From Pseudomonas fluorescens (lineage in GTDB: Bacteria; Pseudomonadota; Gammaproteobacteria; Pseudomonadales; Pseudomonadaceae): 34,687 nucleotides of DNA. The notes under the pieces are model-generated. The model searched no databases and was not told where the DNA came from. It worked only from the letters and a program-made list of their open reading frames with translations. The position numbers and the translations under genes were made by a program. Positions 6,838 to 14,144 of the stretch are shown in pieces. The stretch lies in contig NZ_CABVHQ010000062.1 in NCBI RefSeq assembly GCF_902497895.1, forward strand, positions 1 through 34,687, read 5' to 3'. The first letter of the stretch is position 1. Each line of letters opens with the position of its first letter.

Positions 6838-8039
6838 CGCAGCAGCTCCAGGGCTTGATCCAGCGCGGTAAAGAAGCGCTCCAGATCTTCGGAATCGTTG
6901 TACAACGCCAGGGATACCCGAATCGCCCCCGGCAGGCCGAAGCTTTTCAGCAATGGCATCGCGCAATGATGGCCAGCACGCACGGCAATGCCCTGTTCGG
7001 TCAGCAAGTGCGCAACGTCAGAGTTATGCACACCCTCGACGACAAAACTGGCCAGCGCCACTTGCGGTTTACCTAGCAGGCGAATGCCTTTGCGCGCATG
7101 TAGACCGTGCAGCAGATAGGCATGCAAGGCGGCCTCATGGGCGTCTACCGCTCGCTGATCGAGCCCGTTCAGGTAGTCGAGGGTCGCGCCAAGGCCGATA
7201 ACGCTGGCAATCGGCGGCGTTCCGGCTTCGAAACCGAGCGGGGCGGGGCGGAAGGAGGCGTGCTGATAGTCGGCGTTCTGCACCATTTCACCGCCGAATT
7301 GCCAGTGACGCAGCTGGCGCAAAGCCTCATTGCGGCCATACAGCACGCCAAGCCCGTCCGGCCCGTAGAGCTTGTGACTGGAACATACATAGAAGTCGCA
7401 ATCCAGCGCCTGCACATCGTGGCGGCCATGGACCACTCCCTGGGCGCCATCGACCACGGTCAGCGCGTCATGGGTCCTGGCCATCGTCAACAGGGCCGGC
7501 AATGGCTGCCAGGCCCCGAGTACGTTGGACAGCTGGCTGACCGCCAGCAGGCGAGTGCGCGGGCCGATCAGGCTGGCTGCGGCCTCGAGATCGATCAGGC
7601 CATCGGCGTCCAATGGCAAGACGATCAGCTCAAGGTCGCGACGCAGGGCCATTTGCTGCCAGGGCAACAGGTTGGCGTGGTGTTCCAGGGCGCTGATGAC
7701 AATTTCATCGCCCGGATTGAATTGGTGTTCCAGGCCATAGGCCAGGAGGTTCAGCGCAGAGGTCGCGCCGTGGGTAAAAATGATCTGCCCATCAGTGCCG
7801 GCATTCAGCCACTGGGCAACCTTGCCGCGACTGTCTTCGAATGCCTGGGTGGCGTGCGCGCCGGGCAGGTGTTGGGCCCGATGCACATTGGCCGCGCCGT
7901 TGGCGTAATAGTGTGTCAGGGCGTCCAGCAAGGCCTGGGGTTTCTGAGTGGTGGCGGCGTTGTCCAGATAGGTCTGGTCTTGCCGTTGCAGAGCGGCGAT
8001 GGCCGGGAAATCGGCGCGCCAGGGAGAGGCAATCATCAT
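6834..8039 (-). CDS. csdA: Cysteine desulfurase CsdA (SufS/NifS class II)
   Basis: A 401-residue PLP enzyme that removes sulfur from L-cysteine as an enzyme-bound persulfide and passes it to CsdE. PLP-lysine Lys223 is seen in SSHKLYGPDG, the upstream VDGAQ holds the PLP-pyridine Asp, and the catalytic Cys359 lies in RAGHHCAMPL, typical of the group II (SufS/CsdA) class. The start is ATG-ATG at 8039/8036; AGGG lies about 9 bases before the first. The longer frame extends into a repeat element. The gene is the first of a csdA-csdE pair and is separated from dapD by a REPIN. No isc or suf genes are adjacent, so the partner set is CsdE and TcdA. Confidence 0.93.
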   Translation of the reverse strand: MMIASPWRADFPAIAALQRQDQTYLDNAATTQKPQALLDALTHYYANGAANVHRAQHLPGAHATQAFEDSRGKVAQWLNAGTDGQIIFTHGATSALNLLAYGLEHQFNPGDEIVISALEHHANLLPWQQMALRRDLELIVLPLDADGLIDLEAAASLIGPRTRLLAVSQLSNVLGAWQPLPALLTMARTHDALTVVDGAQGVVHGRHDVQALDCDFYVCSSHKLYGPDGLGVLYGRNEALRQLRHWQFGGEMVQNADYQHASFRPAPLGFEAGTPPIASVIGLGATLDYLNGLDQRAVDAHEAALHAYLLHGLHARKGIRLLGKPQVALASFVVEGVHNSDVAHLLTEQGIAVRAGHHCAMPLLKSFGLPGAIRVSLALYNDSEDLERFFTALDQALELLR

Positions 8040-8082
8040 GCTATTGAGCCCTGCTGAACATGGGCGGGTGTACGCCTGACCC

Positions 8083-8196
8083 TGTAGGAGCGAGCTTGCT
8101 CGCGAAGAACACATGGACGACACGTGCTGTCTGGTGACGCGCGTTATCGTTTACGTCCATCGCGAGCAAACGGAACGCCGCCCGGCTGCTCCTACA
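8083..8196. repeat. Atypical REPIN of a second REP family, right arm chimeric
   Basis: The left end (8083-8105) reads TGTAGGAGCGAGCTTGCTCG, a common Pseudomonas REP. The right end starts with its inverse (TCGCGAGCAA at 8160) and ends with the expected GCTCCTACA. In between, 8170-8187 carries unrelated GC-rich bases instead of the matching hairpin arm. The centre resembles other REPIN cores. It lies between dapD and csdA, in a 178-base gap. Confidence 0.8.
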
Positions 8197-8217
8197 GGTG
8201 ATCGTTTGACGCTCTGC

Positions 8218-9252
8218 TTAGTTGTGAGCGTGCAGCGCTTCGTTCAGTTCGATGGCCGATTTGTGGGTTTTGCATTCCACGGCACCGGTCTGCGAATTGC
8301 GGCGGAACAGCAGGTCGGATTGACCCGCCAGTTCACGGGCCTTGACCACTTTGACCAGTTGGTTGTTCTCGTCGAGCAGCGCCACTTTGGTCCCGGCAGT
8401 CACGTACAGGCCGGACTCGACGGTGTTGCGGTCGCCCAATGGAATGCCGATCCCGGCGTTGGCGCCGATCAGGCAGCCTTCGCCGACCTTGATGATGATG
8501 TTGCCACCGCCCGACAGGGTGCCCATGGTCGAGCAGCCGCCGCCCAGATCGGAACCCTTGCCGACGAATACGCCGGCCGAGACGCGACCTTCGATCATGC
8601 CCGGGCCTTCGGTGCCGGCGTTGAAGTTGACGAAACCTTCGTGCATCACGGTAGTGCCTTCGCCGACATAGGCGCCCAGGCGAATCCGTGAGGCATCAGC
8701 GATACGCACGCCGGCCGGTACCACGTAGTCGGTCATTTTCGGGAACTTGTCCACCGAGAACACTTCCAGCAGCTCGCCGCGCAGGCGGGCTTCGAGTTGA
8801 TGCGCGGCCAGTTCTGCGAGGTCGATCGCGCCCTGGCTGGTCCAGGCCACGTTCGGCAGCAGCGGGAAAATCCCGGCCAGGTTCAGGCCGTGGGGCTTGA
8901 CCAGGCGATGGGACAGCAGGTGCAGCTTGAGGTAGGCCTCGGGAGTGGAGCTTAGCTGTGCGTCTTCTGCCAGCAAGGTGGCGACCAGCGGCTTGTGGCT
9001 TTCAGCCAGACGGGTCAGCAAGGCAGCTTGAGCGGCATCGACGGCTTTCAGGGCTTCGGCCAGTTGCGCGGCCTGGGCGATGGTGAAGGCGATGGCCTGA
9101 TTGCCTTCGGTGTAACCCAGGATCGGAGCAACGGCGGCAATCAGCTCGGCCGATGGATTGAGCAACGGCTGAGCGTAAAACACTTCCAGCCACGCGCCTT
9201 GACGATTCTGGGTGCCGACACCAAATGCCAGGCTGAACAGGGTAGTGGACAT
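8218..9252 (-). CDS. dapD: 2,3,4,5-tetrahydropyridine-2,6-dicarboxylate N-succinyltransferase DapD
   Basis: A 344-residue succinyl-CoA-dependent acyltransferase that opens tetrahydrodipicolinate to N-succinyl-2-amino-6-ketopimelate, the first step of the succinylase branch. It is the long Pseudomonas/actinobacterial form with an N-terminal alpha/beta region, followed by a left-handed beta-helix (from about residue 180: IRLGAYVGEGTTVMHEGFVNF, then GRVSAGVFVGKGSDLGGG and GEGCLIGANAGIGI). Such proteins are trimers. The ATG at 9252 has AGAGG about 8 bases upstream. It lies 33 bases after yffB and is probably co-transcribed with it. The next product in the pathway is handled by DapC, encoded just beyond the REPIN cluster. 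Confidence 0.96.
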   Translation of the reverse strand: MSTTLFSLAFGVGTQNRQGAWLEVFYAQPLLNPSAELIAAVAPILGYTEGNQAIAFTIAQAAQLAEALKAVDAAQAALLTRLAESHKPLVATLLAEDAQLSSTPEAYLKLHLLSHRLVKPHGLNLAGIFPLLPNVAWTSQGAIDLAELAAHQLEARLRGELLEVFSVDKFPKMTDYVVPAGVRIADASRIRLGAYVGEGTTVMHEGFVNFNAGTEGPGMIEGRVSAGVFVGKGSDLGGGCSTMGTLSGGGNIIIKVGEGCLIGANAGIGIPLGDRNTVESGLYVTAGTKVALLDENNQLVKVVKARELAGQSDLLFRRNSQTGAVECKTHKSAIELNEALHAHN

Positions 9253-9285
9253 GCAGTTACCTCTTACAATAATGAACGGGCAGGC

Positions 9286-9648
9286 TTATACAAAAGCTGC
9301 CGCGTAGATATCTGGCTTGAAGCCAATCAGGGTTCTGTCACCGAGATCCAGCACCGGGCGCTTGATCATCGAGGGTTGTGCGAGCATCAGTTCGATGGCT
9401 TTCGCTTGGTCGAGATCGGCTTTGCGTTCGTCTTCGAGTTTGCGAAAGGTCGTCCCTGCACGGTTCAATACCACTTGCCAGCCGTGCTCGTTGCACCACT
9501 GGGTCAGGTGTTCACGGTCGATTCCGGCCGTTTTGTAATCATGGAAGTCATAGCTGACAGCGTTTTCATCGAGCCAGGTGCGCGCCTTTTTCATGGTGTC
9601 GCAGGCTTTGATGCCGAAAAGGTGCAACGTTTTGCTTGAAGCGGTCAA
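9286..9648 (-). CDS. yffB: YffB, ArsC/Spx-family thioredoxin-fold protein
   Basis: A 120-residue member of the arsenate reductase-like (ArsC/Spx/YffB) family. It keeps the N-terminal cysteine loop GIKACDTMKKA and the KRPVL segment, whose Arg lines the active site in ArsC. Spx proteins and ArsC share the fold but differ in partners. YffB is reported to be glutathione-linked, and its physiological substrate is not settled. The only start that fits the family length is the TTG at 9648 (TTG-ACC-GCT), preceded by AGGGGG about 8 bases upstream; the in-frame upstream stretch to 9762 lacks family similarity. It stands immediately upstream of dapD, as I recall for P. aeruginosa. Function beyond the fold is inference. 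Confidence 0.85.
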   Translation of the reverse strand: MTASSKTLHLFGIKACDTMKKARTWLDENAVSYDFHDYKTAGIDREHLTQWCNEHGWQVVLNRAGTTFRKLEDERKADLDQAKAIELMLAQPSMIKRPVLDLGDRTLIGFKPDIYAAAFV

Positions 9649-9690
9649 GGAATTGCCCCCTTTACAGGTGCTGGAAACCAAAGGTGACGG

Positions 9691-9699
9691 ATTATGCCA
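9691..9699 (-). promoter_or_regulatory. Candidate extended -10 promoter of yffB-dapD
   Basis: On the minus strand TGG-CATAAT forms an extended -10 box about 43 bases before the TTG start of yffB. No convincing -35 hexamer is present, which is tolerated for extended -10 promoters. Confidence 0.4.
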
Positions 9700-9849
9700 T
9701 GACCGGGCGGTTTCGGCGTCGGCGGCGGCCGACCTTTGTCGCATTGTGTTACTGGATCCCAAGTCAACTGGGATTTTTGTTCAGCGGTCGGCCGCAAGCA
9801 TAAGCCGCTAATATGGGCCGCAGGTGAAACTGCGGCTACACGCGATTCC

Positions 9850-9932
9850 GTAGGAGCTGCCGCAGGCTGCGATCTTTTGGCGTCATCAAGGGCGCTGAAA
9901 ATCAAAAGATCGCAGCCTGCGGCAGCTCCTAC
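9850..9932. repeat. REPIN, unit 1 of the tandem cluster
   Basis: Left arm GTAGGAGCTGCCGCAGGCTG and right arm its reverse complement, 83 bases end to end. It has the consensus hairpin (GCC-GCA-GGC). Its core differs from those of units 2 and 3, so it was probably not part of their duplication. The 27-base spacer to unit 2 is nearly identical to that between units 2 and 3. Confidence 0.93.
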
Positions 9933-9959
9933 AGGCAAACGCGGGTATACACGGTCGGC

Positions 9960-10043
9960 GTAGGAGCTGGCGAAGCCTGCGATCTTTTGGCGATTTTGAA
10001 GGCCGTCGAAAATCAAAAGTTCGCAGCCTGCGGCAGCTCCTAC
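9960..10043. repeat. REPIN, unit 2 of the tandem cluster
   Basis: 84 bases with a variant left arm (GTAGGAGCTGGCGAAGCCTG) and a consensus right arm. The left arm carries C-to-G at 9970 and G-to-C at 9976, which keep the hairpin stem paired, and C-to-A in the loop at 9973. With its preceding spacer it forms the 111-base unit repeated directly in unit 3. Confidence 0.93.
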
Positions 10044-10070
10044 AGGCAAGCGCGGGTATACACGGTCGGC

Positions 10071-10154
10071 GTAGGAGCTGGCGAAGCCTGCGATCTTTTG
10101 GCGATTTTGAAGGCCGTCGAAAATCAAAAGACCGCAGCCTGCGGCAGCTCCTGC
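10071..10154. repeat. REPIN, unit 3 of the tandem cluster
   Basis: A near copy of unit 2 including the 27-base spacer: 10044-10154 matches 9933-10043 with about four differences in 111 bases. The distal end reads CTCCTGC instead of CTCCTAC. It ends 11 bases before the stop codon of dapC, so it lies in or just after that transcript's 3' end. Confidence 0.93.
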
Positions 10155-10165
10155 AGAAGGTGTTG

Positions 10166-11365
10166 TTATCGCCGACGCTGGATGAAGTCGCGAATCCGCG
10201 TTGCCGCTTCGACACATTCCGCCAGCGGCGCAACCAGCGCCATCCGCACGCGGCCGGCGCCCGGATTAAAACCCTCGACTTCACGGGACATGTACGAACC
10301 TGGCACCACCGTCACATGCTCTTGTGCGAACAGCTCACGGCAGAATTCGGCGTCATCCCCCTCGACATTCGGCCAGAGGTAAAAACCGCCATCCGGGCGC
10401 TGTACATCAAGTACCGGGCTGAGGATTTCCAGCACCGCATCGAATTTTTCCCGATACAGCGTGCGGTTGGCGCGTACATGTTCTTCGTCGTTCCACGCCG
10501 CGATGCTTGCAAGCTGAGTCTGGACCGGCATGGCGCAGCCATGGTAGGTGCGATACAGCAGGAACGCTTTGAGCACTTGTGCATCGCCGGCGACGAATCC
10601 GGAACGCAGGCCAGGCAGGTTGGAGCGCTTGGACAGGCTGTGGAACACCACGCAACGCTTGAAGTCCTCGCGGCCCAGGGCAACACAGGCACTGAGCAGG
10701 CCCGGAGGCGGCGTTTGTTCGTCGAAATACAGCTCGCTGTAGCACTCGTCGGCGGCGATCACGAAGTCGAACTCGTCGGCCAGGGCGATCAGCTTTTTCA
10801 GGGTGTCCAGCGGGATCAGCGCGCCGGTCGGGTTGCCTGGCGAGCACAGGAACAGGATCTGGCAGCGCTGCCAGATCTCGGCCGGCACCGCGTCGAAGTC
10901 CGGATTGAAGCCGTTTTCGTCGAGGCACGGCAGGTAGTGCGGCTGGGCCCCGGCGAGGAAGGCTGCACCTTCGTAGATCTGGTAGAAGGGGTTCGGGCTG
11001 ATCACCAGCGCTTCATCGCTGCGGTTGACCACGGTCTGTGTGAAGGCGAACAGTGCTTCCCGTGTGCCGTTGACCGGCAGTACGTTGCGCGCCGGGTCGA
11101 GCCAGCCGGCGGGCACGCTGAAACGGCGCTCGCACCAATGAGCGATCGCTTCGCGCAGGGCGGGAATGCCCAGCGTGGTCGGGTACACCGCCATCTGGTC
11201 CAGGTTGCTGGCCAGCGCTTGGGCAACAAAGCCCGGTGAGCGGTGTTTCGGCTCGCCGATGGACAGGGCAATCGGGCGTTTGTCTGCAGCCGGCTGCACG
11301 GCACCGAGCAGGGCGCGGAGTTTCTCGAACGGGTAGGGTTGCAACTGGTTCAGAGCGTTGTTCAT
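10166..11365 (-). CDS. dapC: N-succinyldiaminopimelate aminotransferase DapC
   Basis: A 399-residue fold-type I PLP aminotransferase that uses glutamate to convert N-succinyl-2-amino-6-ketopimelate to N-succinyl-L,L-diaminopimelate. Lys246 in SLSKRSNLPGLRSG is the PLP lysine. CSPGNPTG (174-181) and AADECYSE (Asp206, Tyr209) are further PLP contacts, and a C-terminal Arg in GRVRMALV binds a carboxylate. The ATG at 11365 gives the usual start (MNNALNQLQPYPFEKLRALL). The ribosome binding site is weak. It is the last gene of map-glnD-dapC, 34 bases after glnD. Assignment as DapC rather than another subgroup-I aminotransferase rests on the match to the Pseudomonas protein in the same place and on dapD and dapE nearby. 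Confidence 0.92.
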   Translation of the reverse strand: MNNALNQLQPYPFEKLRALLGAVQPAADKRPIALSIGEPKHRSPGFVAQALASNLDQMAVYPTTLGIPALREAIAHWCERRFSVPAGWLDPARNVLPVNGTREALFAFTQTVVNRSDEALVISPNPFYQIYEGAAFLAGAQPHYLPCLDENGFNPDFDAVPAEIWQRCQILFLCSPGNPTGALIPLDTLKKLIALADEFDFVIAADECYSELYFDEQTPPPGLLSACVALGREDFKRCVVFHSLSKRSNLPGLRSGFVAGDAQVLKAFLLYRTYHGCAMPVQTQLASIAAWNDEEHVRANRTLYREKFDAVLEILSPVLDVQRPDGGFYLWPNVEGDDAEFCRELFAQEHVTVVPGSYMSREVEGFNPGAGRVRMALVAPLAECVEAATRIRDFIQRRR

Positions 11366-11399
11366 TGCTGGCGGATCTCACTCAGGTCATGGCGCGCGG

Positions 11400-14102
11400 C
11401 TAAATGCTGATGCGCGACAGTTCGATATGCGGTTCATGGCTGACGCTCAGCTGTTCGACGATTGCGTCCTGCAAACGGCTGCACAGCTGCGGGTCGGACA
11501 GCGGCTGGTTATTCGCGTCGGTAATGAAAAATACGTCCTCCACGCGCTCGCCTAGGGTGGCAATCTTGGCGTTCTGCAGCGACAGGTCGAACTCGAGGAA
11601 GATGTTGCCAATCCGCGCCAGCAAGCCGGGCCGGTCCGGGGCGCTCAGCTCAAGGACGGTCACCGGACGCTGGGCATCGTTGTGGATGGTGACCTGAGGC
11701 GGGAAGGCGAAGTGCTTGAGCTGGCGTGGCACCCGGCGCTGGATGATGGTCGGGTAGTCGTCCGGGTTGCGCAGGGCGTCAGTCAGGCCGTCGCGGATCT
11801 GTTTGACCCGTACCGGGTTGTCGCCGATCGAATCGCCGTCGGTGTCGAGCACAATATAGGTGTCGAGGGTGAACTGACTGCTGGAGGTGATAACCCGGGC
11901 GTCGTGGATGTTCAGGTTGAGCTGGTCCATCGCGGCCACGGTCACGGCGAAGAAGTCGTGCTGGTCCGGCGCGTAGATGAAGATCTGGGTGCCGCCCTCG
12001 AATTCCCGTTGGGTGGTTTCCTTGATCAGCACCAGCGGGCCGCCGTCGGCAGGCTGCTGCAGGATCGCATCGCTGTGCCAGGCCACGTCGCCGGCGGTAT
12101 GACGCAGGAAATAGTCATCGCCCAATTGCGCCCAGAGCTGTTCGACGTCGTCCGGGTCGGTGCCGCCGCGCACCAGGATGTCCAGCGCGGCACTCTGGGT
12201 CTGGCGGATCTGCTCTTCGCGGTCCACCGGGTTTTCCAGGCCGCGGCGCAAGGCGCGCTTGGTCTCGGTGTAGAGCTGACGCAACAGGCTGGCCCGCCAG
12301 GAATTCCACAGGGTCGGGTTGGTTGCGTTGATGTCGGCGACGGTCAGTACGTACAGGTAGTCGAGGTGGGTTTCGTCGCTGACGATTTGCGCGAAGTCAT
12401 GGATCACCTGTGGATCGGAAAGATCCTTGCGCTGGGCGGTGGTCGACATGACCAGGTGATTTTGCACCAGCCAGACAATCAGTCGGGTGTCCCACTGCGG
12501 CAGTTGATGGCGCGCACAAAACGCTTCGGCATCCACTGCGCCAATGTCCGAATGGTCGCCATGCCGACCCTTGCCGATGTCGTGATACAGGCCGGCCAGG
12601 TAGATCAACTCGGGCTTGGGCAGCTTGCCCATGAGTTTGCTGGCCAGCGGGAATTTCTCGGAAGCCTGGGTGTACTGCAGTTTGCGCAGGTGTTTGATCA
12701 GGTTCAGGGTGTGGGCATCGACCGTATAAATGTGGAACAGATCGTGCTGCATCTGGCCGACAATGAAGCCGAACTCCGGCAAATAGCGGCCTAGAATGCC
12801 GTACCTGTTCATCCGTCGCAGGTTGCGGTGGATGCCGATTTCGCATTTGAACAATTCAATGAACAGGCTGGTATTGCGGATGTCCTTGCGGAAATCATCG
12901 TCGATCAAATGACGGTTTTCCCGCAGCAAACGCACGGTATCGGCGCGAACCCCTTTGATCTCCGGGTGCTGAGCCATCAGCAGGAACATCTCCAGCATGG
13001 CGAACGGAGTGCGCTTGAACACATTGACCCGGGTGACTTCGATGTAGCCGTCATGCAGCTGGAAGCGCGAGTTGAGCGGTTGCGGTGGCGCTTCATCTGC
13101 CGGTGCGAGAATGATTTCCTCGAAGTGCTGGATGATCAGGTCGCTGAGCTGGGCAATGCTCATGACCACTCGATAATACTGCTGCATGAAGCTTTCGATG
13201 GTGTGCTTGGCGTCCTCACCCTCGAAGCCCAGCAAGCCGGCGATCGAGCGTTGGTGGTCGAACAGCAGGCGGTCTTCGGAACGACCGGCCAGCATGTGCA
13301 GGGCGTAGCGGACTTTCCAGAGGAATTCCTGGGACGATGCCAGCAGGGCATTTTCGCTCTCCACCAGAAAGCCTTCGCCAGCCAGTGCGCGCAGGTTCAG
13401 CGTGCCATATTGACGGCGGGCAACCCACAGCAGGGTCTGGATGTCCCGCAGGCCGCCGGGTGAGCCTTTGACGTTGGGTTCCAGGTTGTATTCGGTATCG
13501 TTGTACTTGTGGTGGCGGGCCTTTTGTTCGGCGCGCTTGGCCAGGAAGAACTCCTTGCTCGGCCACATGTGAGCGATGCTGGTGACTTCCAGCATGCGCT
13601 GACGCAACCGCTCGGGGCCGGTAATGGTGCGGCTTTCCATGAGGTTGGTGACGACTGTCAGGTCGGCTCGGGCCTCCTCTGCGCATTCGTCCACCGAACG
13701 CACGCTTTGCCCGACTTCCAGGCCGATATCCCACAACAGCGTTAGAAAACGCTCGATGGAGTCACGGAAGATTTCATGATCGGCGTTGTCCAGCAGGATC
13801 AGCAGGTCGATATCGGAGTAGGGGTGCAACTCACCGCGCCCATAGCCGCCGACCGCCACCAGGGCGATATCGGCGTCGTCGCTCCAGTCGAACTGCTCCC
13901 AGGCCTTTTGCAGGATGTTATCGACAAACCAGGCGCGATCCTCGATCAGCCGGCGGATATCCCGACCGCTGCGAAAGCGTCCATCAAGCACCTCGCGGGC
14001 CTGACGGATAGCCTTCTTGAAGGCCGCAATCGGGCTGGCCTTCAAGGCCAGTTCAGCCTGGAACTGGCCGCGATCGAAGAGTTCTGGATCCACCTGCGGC
14101 AT
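11400..14102 (-). CDS. glnD: Bifunctional uridylyltransferase/uridylyl-removing enzyme GlnD
   Basis: A 900-residue nitrogen sensor that uridylylates PII protein when glutamine is low and removes UMP when it is high. Order of domains: N-terminal nucleotidyltransferase with GGYGRGELHPYSDIDLL (metal ligands Asp97 and Asp99), a linker domain, an HD hydrolase domain around residues 500-520 (LYHDIGKGRHGDHSD), and two C-terminal ACT domains that bind glutamine (FAVTVAAMDQLNLNIHDARV and the final LSAPDRPGLLARIGNIFLE). All parts look intact and the length is normal. The ATG at 14102 has AAGGAAAG about 9 bases upstream. It lies between map and dapC on the same strand (42 and 34 base gaps), and the three are probably co-transcribed. 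Confidence 0.97.
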   Translation of the reverse strand: MPQVDPELFDRGQFQAELALKASPIAAFKKAIRQAREVLDGRFRSGRDIRRLIEDRAWFVDNILQKAWEQFDWSDDADIALVAVGGYGRGELHPYSDIDLLILLDNADHEIFRDSIERFLTLLWDIGLEVGQSVRSVDECAEEARADLTVVTNLMESRTITGPERLRQRMLEVTSIAHMWPSKEFFLAKRAEQKARHHKYNDTEYNLEPNVKGSPGGLRDIQTLLWVARRQYGTLNLRALAGEGFLVESENALLASSQEFLWKVRYALHMLAGRSEDRLLFDHQRSIAGLLGFEGEDAKHTIESFMQQYYRVVMSIAQLSDLIIQHFEEIILAPADEAPPQPLNSRFQLHDGYIEVTRVNVFKRTPFAMLEMFLLMAQHPEIKGVRADTVRLLRENRHLIDDDFRKDIRNTSLFIELFKCEIGIHRNLRRMNRYGILGRYLPEFGFIVGQMQHDLFHIYTVDAHTLNLIKHLRKLQYTQASEKFPLASKLMGKLPKPELIYLAGLYHDIGKGRHGDHSDIGAVDAEAFCARHQLPQWDTRLIVWLVQNHLVMSTTAQRKDLSDPQVIHDFAQIVSDETHLDYLYVLTVADINATNPTLWNSWRASLLRQLYTETKRALRRGLENPVDREEQIRQTQSAALDILVRGGTDPDDVEQLWAQLGDDYFLRHTAGDVAWHSDAILQQPADGGPLVLIKETTQREFEGGTQIFIYAPDQHDFFAVTVAAMDQLNLNIHDARVITSSSQFTLDTYIVLDTDGDSIGDNPVRVKQIRDGLTDALRNPDDYPTIIQRRVPRQLKHFAFPPQVTIHNDAQRPVTVLELSAPDRPGLLARIGNIFLEFDLSLQNAKIATLGERVEDVFFITDANNQPLSDPQLCSRLQDAIVEQLSVSHEPHIELSRISI

Positions 14103-14144
14103 CGATTGGCTTTCCTTTCTTTCTATAGGGAACAGCGGGGGAGA

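Larger units (their letters stand above)
9649..10165. other. Gene-free gap dapC-yffB: unique leader plus three REPINs
   Basis: The 517 bases hold three tandem REPINs (9850-10154) and about 200 unique bases next to yffB. In the unique part I see an extended -10 box for yffB at 9691-9699 and a 6-bp hairpin GCCGCA/TGCGGC at 9817-9836. An ATCCC/GGGAT mini-stem with a T run lies at 9756-9778. The open frames across the repeats are not genes: the repeated arms force similar peptides in each copy. Confidence 0.8.

Noticed and set aside
9850..10154. Looked like a short CRISPR array (regular direct repeats with spacers)
   Set aside because: Each unit is an 83-84-base palindrome made of two inverted REPs, spacers are near-identical rather than unique, and no cas genes are near.
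9645..10284. Open frames across the REPIN cluster with repeated peptides
   Set aside because: The peptide repeats arise only from the repeated DNA arms, and the frames lack start signals and run into yffB and dapC.
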